Assembly (NCBI GenBank): GCA_947037115.1
Contig: CAMQTN010000001.1
Coordinates: forward strand, 61,500-125,499
Reading direction: 5' to 3'
DNA: 64,000 bases
DNA from: an uncultured Lachnospiraceae bacterium
GTDB taxonomy: Bacteria; Bacillota; Clostridia; Lachnospirales; Lachnospiraceae
In this document: positions 1 to 8,934 of the stretch, piece after piece
Layout of the letters: each line of letters opens with the position of its first letter
Numbering within the stretch: position 1 is the first letter of the stretch
The notes under the pieces: model-generated
Databases searched by the model: none
Told to the model about the DNA's origin: nothing
The model's input: the letters and a program-made list of their open reading frames with translations, nothing else
Translations under genes and position numbers: made by a program

Positions 1-2
1 GT

Positions 3-491
3 GCAGGTTCATCCTTCGGGATCACAAGGGTGACGGAAGAGGCGCAGCTGGACGCCGCCATAGGGCTGGCATTTGATCATGACATGGAAGTCATTGTCGA
101 GGAGGAAGTAAAGGGGTTTGAAGTGGGCTGTGCCGTGCTTGGCACTGACGCGCTGACTGTCGGAAGGATTGACGAAATTGAATTGTCGGGAGGCTTCTTT
201 GATTATACAGAGAAGTATACGTTTAAATCCTCAAAAATTTACATGCCCGCAAGGGTAGGGGCGGCGGAAGAAAAACGGATACAGGAAGCGGCGGTAACGA
301 TCTACAGGGCTTTGGGGTGTTCGGGGTTTGCAAGGGTGGATATGTTTTATACACCGTCCGGAGAAATTGTATTTAATGAGGTGAACACCATCCCCGGCTT
401 TACCGCCCATAGCCGTTATCCTAACATGATGAAGGGAATCGGACTGTCTTTTCCGGAAATGCTGGACAGACTGACAGGTTTATATCTGTGA
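3..491 (+). CDS. vanG: D-alanine--D-serine ligase, VanG type (C-terminal part, 5' end outside window)
   Basis: ATP-grasp ligase that joins D-Ala to a second D-amino acid for the cell-wall peptide. The reading frame is open from base 3 and enters with AGSSFGITRV, which is conserved ATP-grasp sequence, so the gene began upstream; the ATG-like start at 30 in the ORF track is not real. The segment EIELSGGFFDYTEKYT and the metal/ATP-binding end GFARVDMF...FNEVNTIPGF followed by SRYPNMMKGIGLSF match my memory of VanG-type D-Ala-D-Ser ligases better than ordinary Ddl or VanA. A racemase of VanT type two genes downstream supports D-Ser as substrate. Substrate choice is inferred; a plain Ddl remains possible. 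No VanX/Y or VanRS gene is visible in the window. Confidence 0.85.
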   Translation, partial: AGSSFGITRVTEEAQLDAAIGLAFDHDMEVIVEEEVKGFEVGCAVLGTDALTVGRIDEIELSGGFFDYTEKYTFKSSKIYMPARVGAAEEKRIQEAAVTIYRALGCSGFARVDMFYTPSGEIVFNEVNTIPGFTAHSRYPNMMKGIGLSFPEMLDRLTGLYL

Positions 492-507
492 TGGGAAGGA
501 GGACACT

Positions 508-993
508 ATGCGTATCAGAAGAAGGATTATCGAGTATTCAAGGGGAAATAACCTGCACTGTTTCTGGCGGCTGTACAGATGGCAGAAAGAGACGGGCGAG
601 GGGCTTTGGCATGACGTACTCACATTTATGATGAGCCGGTGCGCCCACCGGCACGGAGGATATATCGGCCCGGATACGGTAATAAAAGAGAATCTGACAC
701 TTCCGCACGGGCTGCATGGGATTTTTATTTCAAGGTATGCGGAGATTGGGGAAAACTGCTGGATTTACCAGAATGTAACGATTGGAGAAGTGAACAGGAA
801 AGCGCCTGTCATAGGGGATCATTGTCTGATTGGCGCAGGCGCGGTCATTATTGGGGGAGTAAAAATCGGCAGCCATGTGAAAGTAGGCGCTGGCGCAGTG
901 GTAAACACGGATATTCCGGACGGATGCACGGTTGTTTCACAGGCGGTACGCGTGATAGGAGAAAAACAGAAAAATGAAGGATGCAGCATTTAA
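508..993 (+). CDS. Hexapeptide-repeat acyltransferase, serine O-acetyltransferase-like
   Basis: A 161-residue left-handed beta-helix acyltransferase. Residues 60-150 show imperfect hexapeptide repeats (IGENCW, VTIGEV, VIGDHC, IGAGAV, IIGGVKIG, HVKVGAGAVV) as in CysE-type serine acetyltransferases, but the long N-terminal helical domain of housekeeping CysE is reduced. The start has a strong ribosome site (GGAAGGAGG). It lies 16 bases after the ligase and overlaps the racemase by 20 bases, so the three are one transcript. Position between a D-Ala-D-Ser-type ligase and a racemase suggests it acts on serine or a serine-derived metabolite, but acetyl acceptor and stereochemistry are not shown by the sequence. 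It could also belong to sugar or cysteine metabolism. Confidence 0.8.
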   Translation: MRIRRRIIEYSRGNNLHCFWRLYRWQKETGEGLWHDVLTFMMSRCAHRHGGYIGPDTVIKENLTLPHGLHGIFISRYAEIGENCWIYQNVTIGEVNRKAPVIGDHCLIGAGAVIIGGVKIGSHVKVGAGAVVNTDIPDGCTVVSQAVRVIGEKQKNEGCSI

Positions 994-2107
994 AACAGGA
1001 CGCGCATGGATTGAGGTAGATATGGGGAATCTGCGTCACAATGCAGAGACCCTGAAAAAAGCCATGCAGCCGGGATGTGAACTGATGGCTGTTGTGAAAG
1101 CGCAGGCTTACGGGCATGGAGCTGTACAGACTGCTTCCTGTCTTAACGAGGTGGGCGTCCGGGCATTTGCCGTTGCCACGGCTGATGAGGGCATAGCCCT
1201 GAGAGAAGGCGGCGTCTGTGGGGAGATACTGATACTTGGGTATACAGATGTGGGGCGGGCGGCCGAACTGAAGGAATACGACCTGATGCAGACTCTGATC
1301 AGTCTTGCATATGCAGAAGCGTTGAATCATCAGGGCATTGCCGTAAAGGCACACATCAAAATAGATACAGGTATGCACAGGCTTGGGATAGCAAGCGGGG
1401 AGCTGTCTGCGGTTCGGAAACTCTTTTTCATGGAAAACATCAGCATATGCGGGATGTTTACCCATCTTTCCTGCGCAGACAGCAGGCATCCGGACGACAT
1501 TGCATTTACCAGAGGACAGATTGACAGTTTTTATACAATGACAGACGCTTTGCGGGACAGTGGGATCATCCTGCCCAAACTGCATATCCAGAGCAGCTAC
1601 GGACTTTTGAATTATCCCGATCTTGCCTGTGATTATGTGAGGGCCGGCATAGCCCTGTATGGAGTTCTCAGTTCCCCGGATGATGACACCGTTTTGCAAC
1701 CTGATCTGCGGCCGGTGTTTTCTCTGAAGAGCCGGGTGGCGTTAATCAGGGAAGTGGCAGCAGGCGGGAGCGTTGGATATGGCAGGAGCTTTACAGCCGG
1801 TCGTGATACTCGGATCGCCGTGCTGCCAATCGGGTATGGAGACGGTTTTCCGAGAAATTTGTCTGATGGAAAAGGCAGTGTACTGATCAATCAGTATGTT
1901 GTGCCTGTTGTGGGACGTATCTGCATGGATCAGTTGACCGTGGATATCACAGGCGCAGAAGGGGTGTCTGTGGGTGACATAGCAACGCTGGCAGGCGCGG
2001 AAGGATATGATGCATTGTCTGTCTCTGCCGTCGCGGATACTTCCGGGAGCATAAGTAATGAGCTGCTGTGCAGGATGGGGGCAAGGCTGCCCGTTATTGC
2101 CAGATGA
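974..2107 (+). CDS. vanT: PLP-dependent alanine/serine racemase (VanT catalytic-domain type)
   Basis: Fold-III PLP racemase of 377 residues making D-Ala or D-Ser for the ligase upstream. The PLP lysine is K42 in VVKAQAYGHG, the second catalytic base is about Y269 in GSVGYGRSF, and the C-terminal GRICMDQLTVD is the usual Alr motif. The segment HIQSSYGLLNYP replaces the HxANSAG-like stretch of ordinary alanine racemases and is what I remember of VanT serine racemases. Unlike full VanT there is no N-terminal membrane domain: the protein is only the soluble catalytic half. It overlaps the acetyltransferase gene by 20 bases, indicating coupled translation. Whether it prefers L-Ser or L-Ala is inferred from context. 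Confidence 0.8.
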   Translation: MKDAAFKTGRAWIEVDMGNLRHNAETLKKAMQPGCELMAVVKAQAYGHGAVQTASCLNEVGVRAFAVATADEGIALREGGVCGEILILGYTDVGRAAELKEYDLMQTLISLAYAEALNHQGIAVKAHIKIDTGMHRLGIASGELSAVRKLFFMENISICGMFTHLSCADSRHPDDIAFTRGQIDSFYTMTDALRDSGIILPKLHIQSSYGLLNYPDLACDYVRAGIALYGVLSSPDDDTVLQPDLRPVFSLKSRVALIREVAAGGSVGYGRSFTAGRDTRIAVLPIGYGDGFPRNLSDGKGSVLINQYVVPVVGRICMDQLTVDITGAEGVSVGDIATLAGAEGYDALSVSAVADTSGSISNELLCRMGARLPVIAR

Positions 2108-2321
2108 GATTTTGTTGCAGAAACTTCTTGCAGACAGTCTGCTTCTCTGATAAACTGATTACATCCGAGAAAGTGGAATCTGTATGCATACGCATGTCCG
2201 GCATTTCGCCACGATTTCCATTATTTTCATAGCAGCAGAAAAGCAGGCGCGAACGGAAGGGAGGTCAGAGTGTCATTTATGGGACAGGAAATATGATAGG
2301 ATCGTTTTATCAAATTTGAAG

Positions 2322-2350
2322 TTGACAAAATCGAACATCTGTTTTATCCT
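2322..2350 (+). promoter_or_regulatory. recA promoter with LexA operator in the spacer
   Basis: TTGACA (2322-2327), 17-base spacer, TATCCT (2345-2350). The sequence CGAACATCTGTTTT at 2332-2345 matches the Gram-positive LexA (SOS) box CGAAC-N4-GTTCG at all but the last positions and lies between the -35 and -10 elements, so LexA binding would block RNA polymerase. The rest of the 280-base gap after the racemase holds no gene or clear terminator that I can see. Confidence 0.85.
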
Positions 2351-2388
2351 ATGATAAGAACAGGTGTTCTGAAAAGGAGAGCAGAATT

Positions 2389-3477
2389 ATGGAAAGAGAT
2401 GACAGATTAAAAGCGTTGGATGCGGCCCTTGGGCAGATAGAGAGACAGTACGGAAAAGGAGCCGTTATGAAGCTGGGTGATCCCTCCGTGCAGATGAATG
2501 TAGAGACAATCCCGACAGGATCGCTGAGCCTGGATATTGCATTGGGACTTGGCGGCATTCCGAAAGGCAGGGTGGTCGAGATTTACGGACCTGAGTCCAG
2601 CGGTAAGACCACGGTTACTTTACATATGATCGCAGAGGTGCAGAAAAGGGGCGGTATTGCAGGATTTATTGACGCCGAGCACGCACTTGATCCTGTCTAT
2701 GCGAAAAATATAGGTGTAGATATTGATAATCTTTATATTTCCCAGCCGGACTGCGGTGAGCAGGCGTTGGAGATCACAGAGATGATGGTGCGCTCGGGGG
2801 CTGTGGATATCATAGTAGTGGACTCAGTGGCAGCGTTGGTGCCAAAGGCGGAGATTGACGGTGATATGGGAGACAGCCATGTGGGCCTGCAGGCCAGACT
2901 GATGTCTCAGGCGCTCAGGAAACTTACGGCGGTGATCAGCAAGTCCAACTGCACTGTTATTTTTATCAACCAGCTGCGTGAGAAGGTGGGCGTTATGTTC
3001 GGAAATCCGGAGACCACTACAGGCGGCCGTGCGCTGAAGTTCTATTCCTCCGTGAGACTGGACGTGAGAAGGATCGAGGCGCTTAAACAGGGCGGCGAGG
3101 TGATCGGTAACAGAACCCGTGTTAAGGTGGTAAAGAATAAAGTTGCGCCGCCGTTCAGAGAGGCGGAGTTTGACATTATGTTTGGCGAGGGCATTTCCAC
3201 AGAGGGCGATATTCTGGATCTGGCTGCGGAGAATAATATTATCAACAAGAGCGGCGCATGGTACGCTTACGAGAGTAGTAAGATCGGACAGGGAAGAGAG
3301 AACGCGAAGCAGTATCTGAAGGATAATCCGCAGATCTGCGCCGAGGTGGAGAGAAAGGTCAGGGAACTCTTTAATTTGGAAGCGGGTCCTGCGGCGGAAG
3401 TACCGGCCGCAGAGAGTAATGCTGATGCCAAAACCGAGGGAAAGGCCGGGGGAAAGGCTGCAAAGAGCAAGGAATGA
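2389..3477 (+). CDS. recA: Recombinase RecA
   Basis: ATP-dependent strand-exchange protein and SOS co-protease, 362 residues, full length. Walker [10 protein letters not shown] at 67-75, Walker [11 protein letters not shown] at about 141-150, then the L1/L2 DNA-binding region with [17 protein letters not shown]. The C-terminal tail after residue 335 is rich in Ala, Glu and Lys, as usual for RecA. Start ATG follows AAGGAGAGCAGAATT. The gene has its own LexA-regulated promoter and is followed 50 bases later by recX, its modulator, the common arrangement. No intein or other interruption is present. Confidence 0.98.
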   Translation: MERDDRLKALDAALGQIERQYGKGAVMKLGDPSVQMNVETIPTGSLSLDIALGLGGIPKGRVVEIYGPESSGKTTVTLHMIAEVQKRGGIAGFIDAEHALDPVYAKNIGVDIDNLYISQPDCGEQALEITEMMVRSGAVDIIVVDSVAALVPKAEIDGDMGDSHVGLQARLMSQALRKLTAVISKSNCTVIFINQLREKVGVMFGNPETTTGGRALKFYSSVRLDVRRIEALKQGGEVIGNRTRVKVVKNKVAPPFREAEFDIMFGEGISTEGDILDLAAENNIINKSGAWYAYESSKIGQGRENAKQYLKDNPQICAEVERKVRELFNLEAGPAAEVPAAESNADAKTEGKAGGKAAKSKE

Positions 3478-3527
3478 CAGTGAAGAGACAGGAAAAGCCT
3501 GAGAAGATGCGGTGAGCGGAGAGAACT

Positions 3528-4145
3528 ATGATTGTAACGCAGATCAGCGGTATTACCAAAGGCCGCTGCCGAATTTATATAGAAGAAAAACCTGCCTTTG
3601 TGCTGTATAAGGGAGAGATGAAGCGGCTCGGGATCAGGGAAGGAGAGCCACTTCCGGAGGAGAGCCTGCGGGAAATTCAGGAGGAGATCCTGCCCGGACG
3701 CGCGAAGCGGCGGGCCATGAATCTGTTGCAGAGCAGGGATTACACGGAAAGCGGCCTGCGGGAGAAGCTTAGAAGCGGTGATTATCCGGAGGACTGTATC
3801 GAAGAAGCGCTTGCCTATGTGAAATCCTATGGCTATGTGGACGACCGCCGTTACGCGGAGGACTTTATTTCCTATAATCTGGACAGGAAGAGCAGGACAC
3901 GCATGGAGCAGGATTTGCTGCGGAAAGGGATCAGTAAGGATATGATTTGTGCCGCTTTTGAAGCATTGGAAGAACAGGGGACGAGACAGGATGAAGGCGC
4001 CATGATCCGCAGTCTGCTGGAAAAGAAAAAATATGACCCCAAAACAGCCACAAGGCAGGAAAAACAGAGAATGTACGCATTTCTATACCGCCGAGGTTTT
4101 CATTGTGAAGCGATTAACGGAGCTCTTTTGCTTGACATAACATAA
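3528..4145 (+). CDS. recX: Regulatory protein RecX
   Basis: RecX binds RecA filaments and limits or modulates recombinase activity. The 205-residue protein has the family's three-helix repeats: AKRRAMNLLQSRDYTESGLREKL, a YVDDRRYAEDFI repeat start, and a C-terminal repeat ending KQRMYAFLYRRGFHCEAI. The start ATG is preceded by GCGGAGAGAACT. Position directly downstream of recA supports the call. The promoter of rny (TTGACA) begins inside its last codons. Confidence 0.93.
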   Translation: MIVTQISGITKGRCRIYIEEKPAFVLYKGEMKRLGIREGEPLPEESLREIQEEILPGRAKRRAMNLLQSRDYTESGLREKLRSGDYPEDCIEEALAYVKSYGYVDDRRYAEDFISYNLDRKSRTRMEQDLLRKGISKDMICAAFEALEEQGTRQDEGAMIRSLLEKKKYDPKTATRQEKQRMYAFLYRRGFHCEAINGALLLDIT

Positions 4146-4160
4146 ATTTCAGTATAGAAT
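4132..4160 (+). promoter_or_regulatory. Promoter of rny
   Basis: TTGACA at 4132-4137, 17-base spacer, TAGAAT at 4155-4160, giving a leader of about 100 bases before rny. The -35 overlaps the end of recX. Confidence 0.7.
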
Positions 4161-4252
4161 TATGTTGTTGTAGTTTTGCTGGCTATCGGGCTGTTGGGAA
4201 TGAGAAGTGACAGCCGTCAATAGATTTGGTAATGTACAATGAAAACTAAATA

Positions 4253-4265
4253 AGGAGGTGCTCCT
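4253..4265 (+). promoter_or_regulatory. Shine-Dalgarno of rny inside a small hairpin
   Basis: The strong ribosome site AAGGAGGTG is followed at once by CTCCT, so AGGAG (4253-4257) can pair with CTCCT (4261-4265) over a GTG loop, four bases before the ATG at 4269. The stem is only 5 bp, so its strength is uncertain. Confidence 0.4.
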
Positions 4266-4268
4266 GTA

Positions 4269-5816
4269 ATGTGGCAAGTTGTGGTAGCAATAGTCGTCAC
4301 ACTGGTGATCGCTGTGCCTGTAGCTGCATTGCTTGCAACCAACTATCAGAAAAAGATGGTGGAAGCAAAACTTGGCAATGCGGACGAGAAAGCCAGGGAG
4401 ATTATTGACGAAGCTCTCAAGACTGCTGAGACGAAGAAACGCGAGTCATTACTTGAGGTCAAAGAAGAGTCCATCCGCACAAAAAATGAGTTGGACAAGG
4501 AGATCAAGGAACGACGTGCCGAAGCGCAGCGTTATGAGCGTCGTGTGCAGCAGAAGGAAGAGAACATCGACAAGAAAGCGGACGCTATTGAGAAGAAGGA
4601 AGCGAGCCTGGCGGAGAAGGAAGAAGCTCTTGCCAAGCAGCGTGAAGAAATTTCCAAACTGAGCGAACAAAGATTACAGGAACTGGAACGAATCTCAGGA
4701 TTAACCTCCGAACAGGCAAAAGATTATCTGTTGAAAATTGTTGAAGATGAAGTAAAACACGAAACTGCTGTCATGGTCAAGGAGATGGAGAGCAGGGCGA
4801 AAGAGGAAGCGGACAAGAAGGCGAAGGAGTACGTGGTTACAGCCATTCAGAAATGTGCGGCAGACCATGTGTCCGAGACTACGATTTCTGTGGTACAGCT
4901 TCCAAATGATGAAATGAAGGGCAGAATCATCGGCAGAGAGGGACGGAATATCAGAACGCTCGAGACGATGACTGGCGTGGATTTGATCATTGACGATACG
5001 CCCGAAGCAGTTATCCTGTCTGGTTTTGACCCGATCCGAAGGGAAGTTGCGAGGATCGCACTCGAGAAGCTCATTGTGGACGGACGTATTCATCCGGCCA
5101 GAATTGAGGAGATGGTCGAGAAGGCGCAAAAGGAAGTTGAAGTCATGATCAAAGAGGAGGGCGAAGCGGCCACCCTCGAGGTCGGTGTACATGGGATCCA
5201 TCCGGAGCTGGTGAGACTGCTTGGTAAGATGAAGTTCAGAACCAGCTATGGACAGAACGCCCTCAAGCATTCCATTGAGGTGGCGCAGTTGTCTGGTCTG
5301 CTTGCGGCAGAGATGGGATTGGATGTCAGGATGGCGAAGCGTGCGGGACTGCTGCACGATATCGGTAAAGCGGTGGATCATGAGATGGAAGGATCCCATA
5401 TCCAGCTGGGCGTAGAGCTTTGCAGAAAGTATAAGGAGGGTCCGGTGGTTATCAATGCGGTGGAATCCCATCATGGAGATGTGGAGCCGCAGACATTGAT
5501 TGCATGTCTGGTACAGGCTGCAGACACCATTTCTGCTGCGAGACCGGGTGCGAGAAGAGAGACATTAGAAACATATACAACAAGATTAAAACAATTGGAA
5601 GACATCACAAACAATTTCAAAGGTGTGGATAAATCTTTTGCTATTCAGGCAGGTAGAGAGATTCGTGTAATGGTAGTTCCGGAACAGATCAGTGATTCTG
5701 ATATGGTGCTGCTCGCGAGGGATATTTCCAAGCAGATAGAGGCAGAATTGGAGTATCCAGGACAGATCAAGGTAAATGTGATTCGCGAGAGCCGTGTCAT
5801 AGACTATGCGAAATAG
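4269..5816 (+). CDS. rny: Ribonuclease Y
   Basis: Membrane-anchored endoribonuclease that starts mRNA decay in Firmicutes. The 515-residue protein has an N-terminal membrane helix ([19 protein letters not shown], residues 3-21), a long charged coiled coil to about residue 200, a KH domain with [12 protein letters not shown] near 217-228, and an HD phosphohydrolase domain with LLHDIGK (HD near residue 363) and downstream SHH. Order and length match RNase Y. It has its own promoter and is closed by a strong terminator, so it is monocistronic. Confidence 0.97.
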   Translation: MWQVVVAIVVTLVIAVPVAALLATNYQKKMVEAKLGNADEKAREIIDEALKTAETKKRESLLEVKEESIRTKNELDKEIKERRAEAQRYERRVQQKEENIDKKADAIEKKEASLAEKEEALAKQREEISKLSEQRLQELERISGLTSEQAKDYLLKIVEDEVKHETAVMVKEMESRAKEEADKKAKEYVVTAIQKCAADHVSETTISVVQLPNDEMKGRIIGREGRNIRTLETMTGVDLIIDDTPEAVILSGFDPIRREVARIALEKLIVDGRIHPARIEEMVEKAQKEVEVMIKEEGEAATLEVGVHGIHPELVRLLGKMKFRTSYGQNALKHSIEVAQLSGLLAAEMGLDVRMAKRAGLLHDIGKAVDHEMEGSHIQLGVELCRKYKEGPVVINAVESHHGDVEPQTLIACLVQAADTISAARPGARRETLETYTTRLKQLEDITNNFKGVDKSFAIQAGREIRVMVVPEQISDSDMVLLARDISKQIEAELEYPGQIKVNVIRESRVIDYAK

Positions 5817-5824
5817 TGTGAAAG

Positions 5825-5858
5825 ACCCCGCAGAGTATTCTGCGGGGTTTCTTTGTTA
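5825..5858 (+). terminator. Rho-independent terminator of rny
   Basis: CCCCGCAG-AGTATT-CTGCGGGG stem-loop followed by TTTCTTTGTT, just after the rny stop codon. Confidence 0.9.
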
Positions 5859-5894
5859 TTCTATAGAAAATTGCAACAGTGTAAACCATTTAAG

Positions 5895-5947
5895 GAGAAT
5901 GCGGGGCATTCTCTGAATCGTCGCTGCCGGGCGACGGTTTTTTTGTT
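5895..5947 (+). terminator. Small GAGAATGC hairpin followed by a second terminator-like hairpin
   Basis: GAGAATGC-GGG-GCATTCTC (5895-5913) is a perfect 8-bp hairpin of the family that recurs in this window. It is followed by CGTCGC-TGCCGG-GCGACG and GTTTTTTTG (5919-5947), a good terminator on the + strand. What transcript the second would stop is unclear because rny already has a terminator at 5825. Confidence 0.6.
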
Positions 5948-6002
5948 GCATTTTTACCATAAATTGGCCTGGAAATCCTATAAAATTATCTCATCTGTAT
6001 AC

Positions 6003-6031
6003 TTGAGAAAATGGAATACTTATAGTAGAAT
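6003..6031 (+). promoter_or_regulatory. Promoter of the aminotransferase gene
   Basis: TTGAGA (6003-6008), 17-base spacer, TAGAAT (6026-6031); the gene starts 80 bases downstream after GAAAGGAGCA. Confidence 0.6.
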
Positions 6032-6110
6032 AGATAGCGGTGTATGATTGTATACAATTATTCAATGATTCAACAAAACGAAATGCTGAGAAAGGAGCAT
6101 AATAGTAAAA

Positions 6111-7412
6111 ATGAAAGCGTACAAAGCGATGACCAGGAAAGAACTCACAGCGCAGAAGGCGGAACTTGAAAAGCAGTTCGCAGATGCCAGGGGAAAGGGG
6201 TTACAGCTTGACATGTCCAGAGGGAAGCCGGAACCGGCTCAGCTCGATATGGGAATGGGGCTTTTGGACGCCTTAAATTCCAGTTCGGATATGATGTCCA
6301 TGGAGGGCCTTGATTCCAGAAACTATGGACTTTTGACCGGTATCACAGAGGCGAAGCATCTGATGGCGGATGTGATGGATGTCCCGGCGGAAAATGTAAT
6401 TGTATTTGGTAATTCCAGTCTTTCAATCATGTACGATATGGTTTCACGTTCTGTAACCCATGGCGTTATGGGTTCTACACCCTGGTGTAAACTGGATAAG
6501 GTGAAATTTTTATGTCCGGTGCCGGGCTATGACAGACATTTTGCAATTACGGAGCATTTCGGTATTGAGATGATAACGATTCCAATGACCCCTGACGGCC
6601 CGGATATGGATCTGGTGGAGAAATACGTGTCCAATGATGAGGCGGTGAAGGGAATCTGGTGTGTGCCCAAGTATTCCAATCCGCAGGGGATCACTTATTC
6701 GGATGAGACAGTGAGAAGATTTGCGGCGCTTAAACCTGCAGCGAAAGATTTCCGGATTTATTGGGATAACGCTTATGCAGTACATCATTTATACGAGGAC
6801 AGACAGGATACGCTTCTGGAGATACTGGGCGAGTGTGAGAAGGCCGGAAACCCGGATATGGTATATGAATTCTGCTCCACCTCTAAGATTTCGTTCTCCG
6901 GCGCAGGTATAGCGGCCATGGCGTCCTCCCCGGCTAATCTGGAGGATATCAGGAAAACCCTGACACTGCGGACGATCGGTTATGACAAGGTGAATCAGCT
7001 TCGCCATGCCAGATTTTTCAAGAATCTGGAGGGCATGCATTCTCATATGAAAAAGCATGCGGATATCATCCGTCCCAAGTTTGAGGCGGTACTCTCAGTT
7101 CTCGAGAAAGAACTCGGCGGACTGGAAATCGGTGAGTGGACAAAACCGCTCGGCGGCTATTTCATCTCCTTCGAAGCTATGGATGGCTGTGCAAAGGAGA
7201 TCGTGGCAAAGTGTAAGGAGCTTGGTGTGGTTCTGACCGGCGCGGGTGCAACCTTCCCTTATGGGAAAGACCCGAAAGACAGCAATATCCGCATTGCGCC
7301 CACCTATCCCACAGCGGAGGAGATGGCTCAGGCAACAGATGTGTTTGTGCTGTGCGTGAAGTTAGTCAGTGTGGAGAAGCTGCTGCAGGAGGCGGTTGCC
7401 GAGACAGCCTGA
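6111..7412 (+). CDS. Aspartate aminotransferase, subgroup Ic
   Basis: PLP-dependent class I/II aminotransferase of 433 residues, interconverting aspartate and oxaloacetate with glutamate/2-oxoglutarate as partner. N-terminal DMSRGKPEPAQLDM, the NYGLLTG segment and the PLP lysine K259 in STSKISFSGAG fit the group of short bacterial aspartate aminotransferases (Pfam Asp_aminotransf type) rather than AspC. GYDRHFAI and WDNAYAVHHL carry cofactor-stacking and Asp residues. It has its own promoter and a 57-base gap to the NUDIX gene, which probably shares the transcript. Exact amino acid preference is inferred. Confidence 0.9.
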   Translation: MKAYKAMTRKELTAQKAELEKQFADARGKGLQLDMSRGKPEPAQLDMGMGLLDALNSSSDMMSMEGLDSRNYGLLTGITEAKHLMADVMDVPAENVIVFGNSSLSIMYDMVSRSVTHGVMGSTPWCKLDKVKFLCPVPGYDRHFAITEHFGIEMITIPMTPDGPDMDLVEKYVSNDEAVKGIWCVPKYSNPQGITYSDETVRRFAALKPAAKDFRIYWDNAYAVHHLYEDRQDTLLEILGECEKAGNPDMVYEFCSTSKISFSGAGIAAMASSPANLEDIRKTLTLRTIGYDKVNQLRHARFFKNLEGMHSHMKKHADIIRPKFEAVLSVLEKELGGLEIGEWTKPLGGYFISFEAMDGCAKEIVAKCKELGVVLTGAGATFPYGKDPKDSNIRIAPTYPTAEEMAQATDVFVLCVKLVSVEKLLQEAVAETA

Positions 7413-7469
7413 AAAGAGAATGGAACTGACGTGAGGATGTTTGGTTTTGGGGAAAGGGACGAAGGTAAA

Positions 7470-8015
7470 ATGGCGGAGAAAAATTACGAACGTTTGGGCA
7501 GGGAACTGGTATACAAGGGAGCGATCATTGACTATTATCAGGATACGATCCGTGTTGCCAACGGCAACATCGCCAAGTGGGATCTGATCGATCACAAGGG
7601 GGCTGCGGCTGTTGTGGCTGTGAAGGAGGACGGAAAACTTTTGATGGTGCGTCAGTACAGGAACGCGCTGGACAGAGAAACGCTGGAGATTCCGGCGGGA
7701 GGTTTAAACAGTGTGGATGAACCTACAGACGTTGCCGCGGCCAGAGAGCTGGAGGAAGAGACCGGCTATGTGGCGGGCAAACTTGAGCTTCTTTTGTCTC
7801 TGCGCACGACAGTGGCCTTTTGTAACGAGAAGATAGACGTCTATCTGGCGACAGATTTGAAACCGGGGAAACAGCATCTCGATGAAGATGAATTTTTAAA
7901 CGTGGAAAGCCATGACCTGGACGAACTGGTACAGATGATTTTTGACTGTAAGATTCAGGACGGGAAAACGGTATCTTCCATATTGGCGTATGATAAAAAA
8001 TTACGCCGGGAATAG
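7470..8015 (+). CDS. NUDIX hydrolase, ADP-ribose pyrophosphatase-like
   Basis: Hydrolyses nucleoside diphosphate derivatives, most likely ADP-ribose, to AMP and ribose-5-phosphate. The NUDIX box GG-N5-E-N7-RELEEETGY lies at about residues 77-99. An upstream substrate loop reads VVAVKEDGKLLMVRQYRN. I use the ATG at 7470 (MAEKNYERLG), which follows GGGACGAAGG; the GTG at 7431 in the ORF track would add 13 residues without a better ribosome site. The protein is about 181 residues, normal for the ADPRase subgroup. Substrate is inferred from subgroup resemblance only. Confidence 0.88.
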   Translation: MAEKNYERLGRELVYKGAIIDYYQDTIRVANGNIAKWDLIDHKGAAAVVAVKEDGKLLMVRQYRNALDRETLEIPAGGLNSVDEPTDVAAARELEEETGYVAGKLELLLSLRTTVAFCNEKIDVYLATDLKPGKQHLDEDEFLNVESHDLDELVQMIFDCKIQDGKTVSSILAYDKKLRRE

Positions 8016-8091
8016 GAAAGACAGACGATAACAAATGCATGTACACCGCTTCGCGCGCATATACATTAGGAAAAGCAATACCTGATGGCAA

Positions 8092-8727
8092 ATGAATTTG
8101 GGCAGAGGCGGTGTATTTTTATTGCGCAGACAGTTTCGGATAAAGAATGGCTATCATATGTCATATCTGTTTATGATCGGTTTCTTTTTGGGAATTTTGA
8201 TTGTAAATCTGGGGCATGAGACATGGATCAGTAACGGTGACCTTTTGGGCACGGATATGATGAGCCGGTTGAAAAACAGCAGGCCGGCGGGAGAGAGCCT
8301 TGTGGGATATATTTTGAAGCACAGGCTTTCGGCGGTCTGTGTTTTGGGTCTTGTATCCACTACCATCGTGGGAATGCCGGTTCTCGGCGCTTATATCTGC
8401 TATACGGGACTGGCGGCGGGGTGCCTTCTGTCCGTGGCGGTTGTCAGGTACGGGATCAGGGGACTGCTGTTTATGGCAGGCGTGCTGTTTCCGCAGGCCA
8501 TCTTGTTGGTACCGGCTTATATCGGCCTTTTTCTCTGGGCGGCGGACGTCAATCAGACGCTCTATGCGCCAAGGACACAGTTGGAGGGATATGAGCGGTT
8601 CAGCCGTCATTTTTACCTGAAAAAAGGCACGCAGATGGTTGGAATTGCGGCGGTTGTCATAATCGGATGCCTGTTGGAGAGTTATGTCAATCCTGGGATT
8701 CTGCATTTTGTTCTGAAAATCTTTTAA
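8092..8727 (+). CDS. spoIIM: Stage II sporulation protein M
   Basis: Membrane subunit of the DMP (SpoIID-SpoIIM-SpoIIP) machinery that thins septal peptidoglycan and drives engulfment in endospore formers. The 211-residue protein has a basic N-terminus (RRQFRIK), then about five hydrophobic segments: SYLFMIGFFLGILIVNLG, LSAVCVLGLVSTTIVGMPVLG, ICYTGLAAGCLLSVAVV, LLFMAGVLFPQAILLVPAYIGLFLW and MVGIAAVVIIGCLLESYV. The N-terminal start is less sure; the ATG at 8158 is an alternative. xerD follows, the same gene pair as spoIIM-ripX in Bacillus, which strengthens the call. Confidence 0.9.
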   Translation: MNLGRGGVFLLRRQFRIKNGYHMSYLFMIGFFLGILIVNLGHETWISNGDLLGTDMMSRLKNSRPAGESLVGYILKHRLSAVCVLGLVSTTIVGMPVLGAYICYTGLAAGCLLSVAVVRYGIRGLLFMAGVLFPQAILLVPAYIGLFLWAADVNQTLYAPRTQLEGYERFSRHFYLKKGTQMVGIAAVVIIGCLLESYVNPGILHFVLKIF

Positions 8728-8844
8728 AAAAATTTTTTTGTTCTTTTTTTCAAGATATAGTAGACATAAAATCATATGCGGACGATATGTTGTGCCTTGG
8801 TTTAAAAATGGCGCAAATGCCCATAAATTCTAGGAAAAATCCAT

Positions 8845-8873
8845 TTGCTTTTCTAAAAATTTCTGATTATAAT
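8845..8873 (+). promoter_or_regulatory. Promoter of xerD
   Basis: TTGCTT (8845-8850), 17-base spacer, TATAAT (8868-8873). The -10 box contains the ATG at 8872 used in the ORF track, so that codon cannot be the start on this transcript. Confidence 0.75.
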
Positions 8874-8934
8874 GGAACTCAGACAGTGTTTTGATTTACA
8901 TAAAGAGAATGCACAGGGAAGGGCTTCCGGGCAA

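Noticed and set aside
1-2107. A complete vancomycin-resistance cluster
   Set aside because: Only ligase and racemase of the VanG/VanT type are seen; no VanXY, VanX or VanRS gene, so resistance is not claimed.
5853-6047. 64-codon ORF after rny
   Set aside because: It runs through two terminator hairpins and the promoter of the next gene.
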